Of a stretch of 64,000 nt of DNA, positions 37,078 to 46,762 are shown piece by piece. Below the pieces are notes generated by a model that was given only the letters and a program-made list of their open reading frames with translations, ran no database searches and was not told the origin of the DNA. The position numbers were made by a program, and so were the translations under genes. The stretch's first letter is position 1; every line of letters begins with the position of its first letter. This DNA comes from Trichoplax sp. H2 (taxonomy: Eukaryota; Placozoa; Uniplacotomia; Trichoplacea): NCBI GenBank assembly GCA_003344405.1, contig NOWV01000049.1, positions 124,001 through 188,000 of the forward strand. Reading direction: 5' to 3'.

Positions 37078-38085
37078 ATGAATCAAAGTGAAACTCATGA
37101 TTTACTTGCCTTTAGTAACTCGACGGTTGTGCTAAAACCCGATCAAGTTATCGTTCGATTAATATTATATTATATTATTGCTCTGCTGAGTATTATATGC
37201 AATTTGATTATCTTGATTGTAATAGCCCGAGATCGTAAATTACGGACAAAAAGCAATTTATTTATAGTAAACTTAGCCATAGTCGATGTCATTACTGGTT
37301 GTGCTAAAGATGTTTTCCTTATTATCACCCTCCGTTATCAGCATTGGATATTTGATCAAACTGTCTGCGAAATCAGTGGATTTATTAATATAATTTGTTA
37401 CGATGTAACTATGATAACGTTAACATTTATTGCCGTTTTTCGCTATATCACTGTATTTCATGGTAAACATATTCGCATACGTAAAAAGCATGTCATAGGA
37501 GCTATTAATATCGTTTGGATATTATCGCTAATGGATTGCACATTACCTCTAATTGGCTTTGGTCGATACATCTATATTCCACACGATTTTCTGTGCTTGC
37601 CTGTGCCTGATAAAATACCGGGTTATTTAACTTACCTCGTAATAGTATTTGTTTTAGTGCCTTTTATTGTTATAACCTTTTGTTACCTTGCAATTCTGCT
37701 ACGAATATTTAGTAACAATCACAGAATAGCAAGACAACTCAGATTACCGCACACTAGTTCTAGACACTTTCGTGCTCAATCGTTGCGCCGCGAAATTGAA
37801 ACCACTTGGAGAATGTTTTTCGTATACTTAGCTTTCATAATCAGCTTTGTGCCTTATGCCATTATTGTTTATTTACTATTACCAGCTAGATATAATGTTT
37901 CGCTAGATGTCCAATGGGTAGCAGGTTTTTTAGTCTGTGCTAATAGTGCCGTTAATCCTTTTATATATTACATAATGTATCCGAAAATGCGTAAGGCATG
38001 TAATAGTCTGCTATACTCCCTAGTTAACCCAAACTTCAGATTGGTCTCCGCTGGAGTTAAACCTATCAAGATAGTGCCCAAATAG
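37078..38085 (+). CDS. Class A GPCR, opsin-like, FRY variant (single exon)
   Basis: A 335-residue intronless receptor starting at ATG 37078, with N-glycosylation motifs NQS and NST in a short N-terminus. Landmarks: CN in TM1 where GN is usual (N42); NLAIVD (D70); C97 and loop-2 C173 for the disulfide; FRY at 121-123 in place of DRY; GFGRYIYIP in loop 2; CY in TM5; SFVPY in TM6 in place of CWxP; and NSAVNPFIY with NPFIY at 293-297. Position 7.43 is C287, so it is not a retinal-binding opsin. It is the functional parent or sister of the pseudogene at 33608, with which it shares 5' flank. Surface receptor, ligand unknown, presumably G-protein coupled. Confidence 0.9.
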   Translation: MNQSETHDLLAFSNSTVVLKPDQVIVRLILYYIIALLSIICNLIILIVIARDRKLRTKSNLFIVNLAIVDVITGCAKDVFLIITLRYQHWIFDQTVCEISGFINIICYDVTMITLTFIAVFRYITVFHGKHIRIRKKHVIGAINIVWILSLMDCTLPLIGFGRYIYIPHDFLCLPVPDKIPGYLTYLVIVFVLVPFIVITFCYLAILLRIFSNNHRIARQLRLPHTSSRHFRAQSLRREIETTWRMFFVYLAFIISFVPYAIIVYLLLPARYNVSLDVQWVAGFLVCANSAVNPFIYYIMYPKMRKACNSLLYSLVNPNFRLVSAGVKPIKIVPK

Positions 38086-38140
38086 TAAATTTTTGTCGAG
38101 TTTAATGTCATTTAGAACTACTAATGAATGTTTATTTACG

Positions 38141-38146
38141 AATAAA
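38141..38146 (+). terminator. Polyadenylation signal AATAAA of the third receptor
   Basis: AATAAA begins 56 bases after the stop. A 21-base inverted repeat follows eight bases later. Confidence 0.55.
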
Positions 38147-38153
38147 GAATCAG

Positions 38154-38174
38154 CTGTATAGTAATACTATACAG
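38154..38174. repeat. 21-nt inverted repeat after the third receptor
   Basis: ctgtatagta, a single central a, then tactatacag: perfect 10-base arms. It lies directly after the AATAAA of the receptor, so it could form a hairpin near the cleavage site. It may also be just one of many CTGTA/TACAG-type words in this window. Confidence 0.6.
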
Positions 38175-40297
38175 TACGCATACACAAGTAAGCTGCAAGT
38201 TAATTTAAATTATCAGCGCAATTCTTATTACAATAAAGATTTCATGGTATTAGAAGTTTAAATCACTAACAATTTAAGATTTAAAGCGATGCATAACTCA
38301 ATAATGCCATTGAGGATATTATTGGTTTAGCAATTTATCTAATTGGAATGTTAACTAGTTTTAGCAGCTAAAGTGGTTCTACTATAATCATAGAATACCG
38401 CATAAAATGGGATTTATGAACTTGAATTAATGACCCTGTCATGTAGATTTTGTGTGGAATTCCAATGTATAGTAAGTTTTAAACGGCTTACATAGTCATA
38501 GATTTCTTAAATACACTCTTTGAATCTCTGTAACTTTTTAATCTCACTCTCGCTGTTTCTTCATACTTACATTGTGCATATTCATGTATATGTTGTATGT
38601 ATCGTTAAATGTATGCCTTAGACTGTATAGCAGATCTACTTACGTTTTTAGGAACATAAACTAATCATAGGTAAATTGGAATAAATTTCGCACCTTGCAA
38701 ACCGAAGCTAATTAGAATATTGAAGTACTGCTTGTGATCTAAAATATCAATATTGTACATTTACCGTGCACGGTTTTCCTGTGATTACCCACTCGTAATC
38801 GTAACTTATTGCTAATATCGCTTAAAGTCATTATGATGTCTGAAAATGTCGTGTCCTTTTACGCGATAGTAGATAGTTTAATGACCAAGACGGCGAATCT
38901 AGAACATTATCTGTAAAATATATTAGTAAGGTATCGTGATTGCAAAGTGTTGTAGTTAAAGCTTAAAAGATGGACAGGATAAACGTGAGAGATGGCATTC
39001 ACTCGAACTTACTCATTCATACTTTGCTGATGTCCACCATGGCAAAATTGCCATTACCATCTCGGTAGACAGTTGTTTACTAGGTGGACTGCTGCTTATT
39101 TCGCTGACAGTGACCATGGATTACGAGAGATATGTACAGTATCCATTTTAGTAGTCTATGGCCTCTACGCCGTACTCCATGCTTGCAGTCAATTAAATTA
39201 ATATCTCCATTTCTTATGACGGTCTCTCGTAGCCATGATGCGTACTTATTTGTACAGTATGCCTGCGTCTGCTGATTCAGATGTCATTTATGATACAAGA
39301 AATGCTGCTGGCATAAATATGATCTGAATGTAGCGATTGAGTTAAGTACGGACTTCTCAACAAGAAATGATCTTATGGAAAAGTCCCTGATTTAAGTTGT
39401 AGGTGAGTAAATCAGAATATCGAGTCAATTAATATAATTGCAGGTAATTTTAGATGATTTTAAAATAGCTTTGGATTATGTATCATTATTATATAAGTAT
39501 ACGGCATTACGATATCATACTGCCAACAAAGCTGCCGGAAGTTGCTTCTCGGCCTCAAGTGTACTCATTGAAGTTTATTGATTTTTTTACTTTTAGCTCA
39601 CCACTGTCTGAGAGATTGATCACGATATGTCCATATTACTAGTACAACTACTGTGGGTGCTGAAGGTAGTAATGCAACGATGATATGTTATACGATTTGC
39701 ATTATTGGCTAGTTCTGTTTAATTATATATAACCTATCCCCCTGTATATTCTATATTAATCGATATGTCATCTTGCTCAAGTAGCGAAAGACTGTATGTT
39801 CACATTCAGTCGATGATCATGGGAAGTAAAGATGGATATACAGTATTATTTTCAAGCTGTATCCGCTGGAAAATGGACTGTTGTAGTTTTATTTTGAATG
39901 TTGGCCAATATAGCAATATTGGAACTCGATTGGATATTGTAAATTGCCTACTAACGCTTTAAAATGAAATCAACATGGCGTGAAATTCGCCAAGTATTCA
40001 AGCGTGGGATTTTGTCGCACTATAATGTCATATCAATTTTAGAATTATCCTACAAGTAGATGTTGTAACCATCGTGACCATTTCGCGAAATAATTTCTCC
40101 TTACCTATGGTGACTAGTCATTGACTACGCAGTAGCAGTTGTACAAGGGCTACTAGAAGGAAATCTAGATTATTTTTCTAGTAGTCCATTTGTGTTTCGA
40201 AGGCTGCTTAACCCACATTCCCCCTCTCCTGACCGCACCTATTCTTTTCCGCCACTTCTAAGCCATGGCAAGAAAATGTCTTTTGCATTTCTTTTCA
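38175..40297. other. Gene-poor spacer before the satellite array
   Basis: No exon series is recognisable. Base composition becomes less AT-rich from about 38950 onward, and GTACAG/TACAGT words are frequent. A 66-codon frame at 39765 shows no motif. Confidence 0.45.
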
Positions 40298-41502
40298 AGG
40301 TCTCTCTACGCTGTAATGCAATCCGATGTGATGATAACTTGCAGTATCTCCCAATGCAAAACGCGTATCATAAAATAATGGATGAATAGAGTACAGTGGA
40401 AGAAAAATTGTCTGCAAAATAGGCATCGTATAGTGTGCGCACGGGTATAGTGAATATTATATGCTATCGATCTATTCTATCCTCCTTTTAATCTTCGACT
40501 GATAATCTATATGTCCTATAAAAGTCTTGACAAGGAAGCAAACTTCTCTACCCTGTAATGCAATCAGATGAGATGATAACTTGCAGTATCTCCCAATGCA
40601 AAATGCGCATCATAAATAATGGATAAATAGAGTTCAGTGGAGGAAAAATTGTCCGCAAAATAGGCATCGTATACGGTGTTCGCACGGGTATATTGGGTAG
40701 AATATTATCGATCTATTCTATCCTTCTTTTAATCTTCAACTGATAATCTGTACGTCCTATAAAAGCCTTGACAAGGAAGCAAACTTCTCTACCCTGTAAT
40801 GCAATTAGATGTGATGATAACTTACAGTATCTCCCAATGCAAAACACGCATCATGAATAATGGATAAATAGAGTACAGTTGAGGAAAAATTGTCTGCAAA
40901 ATAGGCATCGTATACAGTGTGCGCACGGGTATATAGTGTAGAATATTATGTGCTATCGATCTATCTATCCTTCTTTTAATCTTCAACTAATAATTTGTAT
41001 GTCCTATAATAATCTTGACAAGGAAGCAAACTTCTCTACCCTGTAATGCAATCAGATGAGATGATAACTTGCAGTATCTCCCAATGCAAAACACGCATCA
41101 TAAATAATGGATAAATAGAGTACAGTGGAGGAAAAATTGTCTGCAAAATAGGCATCGTATAGTGTGCGCACAGGTATAGTGTAGAATATTATATGCTATC
41201 GATCTATTCTATCCTCCTTTTTAATCTTCGACTGATAATCTGTATGTCCTATAAAAGTCTTGACAAGGAAGCAAACTTCTCTACCCTGTAATGCAATTAG
41301 ATGTGATGATAACTTGCAGTATTTCCCAATGCAAAATGCGCATCATAAATAATGGATAAATAGAATTCAGTGGAGGAAAAATTGTCTGCAAAATAGGCAT
41401 CGTATACGGCGTTTGCAAGAGTATATTGGGTAGAATATTATCGATCTATTCTATCCTTCTTTTAATCTTCGACTGATAATCGATATGGCCTATCAAAGTC
41501 TT
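40298..41502. repeat. Five-copy tandem array, about 245-bp unit
   Basis: The junction word gacaaggaagcaaacttctc recurs at 40529, 40770, 41017 and 41262, and as gacaaggaagcaatcttctc at 41503. That gives periods of 241, 247, 245 and 241 bases. The first copy (40298-40528) is partial at its left end. Each unit carries ccctgtaatgcaat, gataacttgcagtat, gcatcataaataatgg, aaaaattgtctgcaaaatag, then gatctattctatcc. Copies are near-identical with small indels. No copy holds a conserved open frame, so this is a minisatellite rather than a gene repeat. Confidence 0.93.
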
Positions 41503-41954
41503 GACAAGGAAGCAATCTTCTCTGTTTTATATTCTAGCTCAAAGAAGTAGTTGAGAATGGACATCTTACAAGACCGCCATTGCTGTCCAGTTATAGTACT
41601 ATCGACGAAACCGTCCAGCTGTTCAATACTGTACACTGTATACGTCGACAACAAGTGGCAAGTGTATCCAAGTCTGTTGTGTAGACGGCAAGGAAATCTT
41701 TTCCTCCACGATGACGTCATCCTGTACCGTACCGTAGCACACTTGCTATACCATGTCGCATGTATGACAGCGTACCAATAGGATGACTATCAAGCAGATG
41801 GCCTGAGTGACATGGGAGACGCGGCTGACTGAACAACAAGTCCAACTTGTGGACGTTGACCGGACAGACACGACGACGGACAGGACAGACAGCAATCGGT
41901 GCCCATTTCATTTGGAGACTTGACTTGGTGCTTGTTGATCGCGATTTGATGGCT
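41471..41954. repeat. About 485-bp tandem unit, first copy (CRE-bearing)
   Basis: Runs from gactgataatcgatat to the next occurrence of the same word at 41955. Its left end includes the junction of the 245-bp array unit, so the two arrays share an edge. The rest is clearly more GC-rich and contains a perfect CRE. Open frames on both strands repeat in both copies and look like by-products of the duplication. It lies upstream of the UBTD start codon and is a candidate promoter module. Confidence 0.9.
41712..41719. promoter_or_regulatory. Perfect CRE (TGACGTCA), first copy
   Basis: The palindrome tgacgtca is the full CREB/ATF consensus, set in ccacgatgacgtcatcctg. It is present identically in the second copy of the 485-bp unit. 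Placement upstream of UBTD suggests, but does not show, cAMP/CREB-type control. Confidence 0.5.
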
Positions 41955-42443
41955 GACTGATAATCGATATGGGCTATCAAAGTCTTGACAAGGAAGCAAT
42001 CTTCTCTGTTTTATATTCTAGCTCAAAGAAGTAGTTGAGAATGGACATCTTAGAAGACCGCCATTGCTGTCCAGTTATAGTACTGTCGACGAAACCGTCC
42101 AGCTGTTCAATACTGTACACTGTATACGTCGACAACAAGTGGCAAGTGTATCCAAGTCTGTTGTGTCGACGGCAAGGAAAAATCGTTTCCTCCACGATGA
42201 CGTCATCCTGTACCGTACCGTAGCACACTTGCTATACCGTGTCGCATGTATGACAGCGTACCAATAGGATGACTATCAAGCAGATGGCCTGAGTGACGTG
42301 GGAGACGCGGCTGACTGAACAACAAGTCCAACTTGTGGACGTTGACTGGACAGACACGACGACGGACAGGACAGACAGCAATCGGTGCCCCCGTTTCATT
42401 TTGAGATTTGACTTGGTGCTTGTTGATCGCGATTTGATGGCTG
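41955..42443. repeat. About 485-bp tandem unit, second copy (CRE-bearing)
   Basis: Near-identical to 41471-41954, with a few substitutions and short insertions (for example extra a's at 42180 and an extra cc at 42389). It ends about 240 bases before the UBTD ATG. High identity implies a recent duplication. Confidence 0.9.
42198..42205. promoter_or_regulatory. Perfect CRE (TGACGTCA), second copy
   Basis: Same octamer and flanks as at 41712, displaced by 486 bases. This one is 478 bases upstream of the UBTD start codon, a plausible distance for a promoter or proximal enhancer site. Confidence 0.5.
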
Positions 42444-42682
42444 GCTGCTGGAGAAATTGAATATCTATCGAAGTTGGTGATTCATTAATCTTGCTGACAT
42501 TAGATAGCTTACATTGGTATCAACTTGACAAGAAGAATCTGCTGTTGGGGACGACTGTTATACTAGTGGGAGTATATTGAAGAAAAGAGACCCTTGAGTA
42601 TCGTGTTGTTGTTGTGGCAAAAGAAGAAGGTGGATTGAAGATTTCAAGACATTGGACAGTCCCGTCGACAATTGCAGTCATT

Positions 42683-45600
42683 ATGGGTGCCTGTTTAAGT
42701 CAACGTGCTGGCCGAGCCAGCGAAACGGAGAGCATGGAGAATGATATTCAACGCAATACAGGTAAGATGAGATGATATACTTTCTATCGAGAGGCCACAA
42801 GTCAATAAACAACAGTTGTACTAGTCATGGAGGATGATGATGAATTTGATACAGTTCTACAAGTCTGTCGGTAGATGCATTGCGATCGTCTTGGCTCAAC
42901 CATAGCATGATGGCCAAATTTGCTATTCGTGTTGGTTGGCAATCGATCAGGCTTGCACTAAATCCTTTTCCGATCTACTGGATGACGATGATATACGTCC
43001 ACAGATCGGCTGACGATAATAATAACATACTTGTCGTAGTCTATTCATGATCAGCCAGGATAGGGATACCGTTGTTCGAGAGCAGACTCTAAATCAACAT
43101 CGCTACCGTAGAAGAAGCATTCTCGATTAAAGACGGCGATCGCTGTATGATCAGCTGGCAATCATGGACTACTTGGATAACCATGGCCAATTGACACTTG
43201 AAAAAATGAACAAAATCAACTAGTTATGCCAACAAATAGTGTGCTAATGTAACCATGCACAGATTGGGAATGATTCTTCAAAATCATCCTGCTTCTACGA
43301 GTACTGGATGGATTGATAGCATTCAATGCGAACTGTGCATTAAGCAAATTGACATTCCTGCCAGCAGCAATACGTAACTAAAGTCGATTTTGTATGCGCC
43401 ATCTTGTATTGCAATGAAAAGCCAATGCATACAATGACTCTACAAATTCCCACCATAATTTTATAATCCATCATCGTTTAAGCTATTCACGCTGAGTATG
43501 GAAGTAATCGGGGGTTATTGGGAACGGGAGCCGAGTGGGGGTACTTTTAATTCCTTACAAAATAGGTCATGACGGTCCAAATCATTCGATAACGACTGGG
43601 TAAAATGCCCAACAAGAAGTAATCTTAACATAATACGAGAAAGGCGATCTCTTTCCATATCGCCAGTGCCGTTTATAAAAAGAACAATCTCCTACACAGT
43701 AGTAGTATACTGGATATAAATCGATAGTTGTAGTCGTTCTGAACTTGCGGTAGCAACAATGTGCTCAAGAAGGATTAATGGACTGCTATATCAATCAATC
43801 GATTACATCGCACTTTTATACCTTGCTAATTATTATTGTCAAAAGGTAGAGTAGCTACTGACCGTCTTATTATACAGGATGTTTCTTCTTATTCATTTTT
43901 GGTCAACAAATGACAAAGACACTTATGGCACAATATCGTCATCATCAATACTAGTTAGAAATCCATGCTCAACAGTAGAATCCAAAGCATAAGGTAGAGT
44001 AGACAAGGTGAAAGGTATTGCGTCAATACGCATATTTTTCTAATTGACTACAGAGTCATAAAAGGAAAACTGCCACAAATTGAAAGCTTTCAACAATGTA
44101 CAGTCTCCATCTCTATCCGTCTTCAACAGTACTATCAAAGGTTTATCATGATACCCTAACCTAACTCCTTGACCATTTAGCCTAGAGACAGTAAATACTA
44201 TTGAAGAAATGATTCCTTTCCACATTATCACGGTATAGAAATAGCCCATTTTCCTTCAACGCGTGCCGGTTCTAAATAACTGAGGATGGAACTCCCTGAC
44301 CATTTAGCCTAGAGACAGTAAATACTATTGAAGAAATGATTCCTTTCCACATTATCACGGTATAGAAATAGCCCATTTTCCTTCAACGCGTGCCGGTTCT
44401 AAATAACTGAGGATGGAACTCCCTGACCATTTAGCCTAGAGACAGTAAATACTATTGAAGAAATGATTCCTTTCCACATTATCACGGTATAGAAATAGTC
44501 CACTTTCCTTCGACGCGCGCCGGTTGTAAATAATTGAGGATGGATATCCATGACAATAGTGGAGTGTAAATCTAAAAACAACTTTTGCTCTTTGGGATAA
44601 ATACGTTCTATAGGAGTAGAACCAATTTAAACCATGTCTTTCTAGCCTACAATAAAAGAATAACATCATGTTCTAGATTTATGAAATAACCAATCCATTT
44701 TACCTACTGTATTTATAGATTGATTTATATACCGCTTCGTCTTTTATAATCACTCCCATCAAGGGCGCTCTTGTAATATAGTAACTCTTACTTCCAGTCA
44801 CTGTTGAATGATTAGAAGCATTTGCCTTTCTATTTATGCATGAATAGACTGTATGTTAAAGGATGAAGAATCCAAGATATAAAGGCTATTTCTATTCTAC
44901 ACCATGGAAATATCGTAACTCTTGCAATACTATAGTACTATAGCATAGCACATTCTGTAGCAAACAAATTGAAATCGGTTTTATTTGTTGATGTCATCAT
45001 AAGCGTGCTGTTCAAGGAGGATCACTAATTTGGATCCACACGTTGACAGTACAGTATATCGCATAATCAAGTAATGGATGATTAATAAAACGCTGGAGTT
45101 CAATGACTGTAGTATGGAAACACCCAATAGAAAGAAATTGATTTGATGTCAACATTTTTTTATGATTATGACTTCCAAAAAAGCTCCATTTCAGCAGATT
45201 CCCGACGAATCGAATACGGGACTACTGTAGCGTACAGTAATTCAATTTCTTCCTAAAAAGATCGTCTATAGACGGTATTTTCGACAACATGGGAGGCCTT
45301 TTACTATCATTTACAGTCAAAAATGAGAGATGTGTACAGTCTTCTTAAGTATATTGGCCTTGGAATTAACTTGACTAACTAAATATCAATTATTCAATAG
45401 AAAAAAAATACACTAGTTACTATTGATATTTGCACGTTGTGGTGGGCAATAATTAGATATAATCAATCCTGCAATTTTTTCACTTCCACTGTAATAATAG
45501 AAGGTGCAAGGACTACTAAAAGTAAAATAGTTCCCCGATAAAAGTAATCATAATTAACGGCTTTTATTTCATCATCGAATGAAACTATCATTGATGAATT

Positions 45601-46762
45601 ATTAGTTATTGCATCTTTTTAATTTATTGGATCTTGAATAGTTCCTTTCGGCCATAATCGCCCATTGCAACCAATGAAAATGAAATGGACAGCTCCAACT
45701 CCAATGACCGATAAACAATTGAAGCAAAAACGGCAAGAATTTTGGGAAACAGCGCCGGTATATGAAGGACGCCGAGAGATTTGGAATGCGCTACAAGCCG
45801 CTACTCAAACAGACGATTTACAATTAGCCCAGGCGATCATTGATAGTGCCAATGTTATCCTTCCTACAGGTAAGACTATCCGTTACTTCATACTATCGAT
45901 CTTCCATAAGCAAACTATTTTAGAATGGCACCATAGCTGAAAATGGAATTGAATTTGTTGCCAGTTCATGCCAAATAACTGTTTTGACTTTCCCATACTG
46001 TATCAGTCGACGTATTGAAAAATGAGTAGCGACTTTATTAGAAAGATGCGATATTTTCTGTCACCTTTTTGCGTTAGTAGTAGTGTGCAATATTGTAAAC
46101 CAAGGTACTCTGTATTGATCAGCTTTGCTATATAATCAGTGGCTATTTTGTTCAACTTTTTCCTACTCGATTGTAGTTATTCGTCCATTTATTTTCAATC
46201 TTATGTAGCTGTAGAGTAGTCGACATAATAAAGTCACGATATATTTATGATACGTTATAGTCTGGGATATACTCCTCGATCACTTGGTACGCGTCTATCA
46301 TACTGATTGCAGGATTTCACATTTTATCCTTTAAATTTATTAGGCTCCTTAGCCAGTGCTTACGATGAATTGGGCAATCATTATGTTTTACCGGAGTACT
46401 GTCTTAGCGAGCCAACTAACCTGATCAGCAATAACGGTAGTGACGAGGAAGACTCCAATCATCTCATTCCGGAGAAGCAAGATCAAAATATCGACGATAT
46501 TGATGATAAATTTAAATTTTCAATTAAATTGAGATTATCCTCTAGTAAAGAGGAAAAGTTAAGAGTCCACAACTCGCAAACGATATTACAAGCTAAACGT
46601 CACCTGTCTGATATCATAGGCGTAGAACCGCATCAACAGCGATGGTATTTTTATGGACGCAAACTGGAAGACAAAATGAAGATTGAAGATTCCAAATTAA
46701 GTAATGGCTATGTAGTACAAGTCGTTACTGATGGCATTCAACCTCCAACGCCTGTTGCTTAA
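42683..46762 (+). CDS. UBTD: Ubiquitin domain-containing protein UBTD1/2 homologue (3 exons, complete)
   Basis: Exons 42683-42761, 45642-45869 and 46344-46762 join in frame (both introns after a first codon base) to give 241 residues, against 227-234 in human UBTD1/UBTD2. The N-terminus MGACLSQ fits N-myristoylation on G2 with a nearby cysteine, as in vertebrate MGxCxG starts. Residues 41-125 form the conserved N-terminal domain (KWTAPTPMTDKQL, EFWETAPVYEGRREIW, AYDELGNHY.LPEYCL). An acidic linker follows, and a ubiquitin-like domain at about 159-231 (FSIKLRLS, QRWYFYGRKL). UBTD proteins bind E2 enzymes and act in ubiquitin-dependent turnover. The 46344 acceptor is chosen over an AG at 46314 because only it restores the PTGSLASAYDELG junction. 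Intron 1 is 2.9 kb and holds a 127-bp array; CRE-bearing tandem repeats lie upstream. Confidence 0.95.
44171..44551. repeat. Three-copy tandem array, 127-bp unit, in UBTD intron 1
   Basis: gaccatttagcctagagaca starts at 44171, 44298 and 44425, each followed by gtaaatactattgaagaaatg, cacggtatagaaatag and cgcgtgccggtt (cgcgcgccggtt in the third). Copies 1 and 2 are practically identical; copy 3 is slightly diverged. Minus-strand frames across it are repeat by-products. Confidence 0.93.

Noticed and set aside
21170-38085. Calling the receptors true light-sensing opsins
   Set aside because: The lysine required to bind retinal is N, N and C in the three proteins.
41493-42267. Paired frames of 60-87 codons on both strands in the 485-bp units
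   Set aside because: They recur only because the unit is duplicated, change frame between copies and carry no motif.
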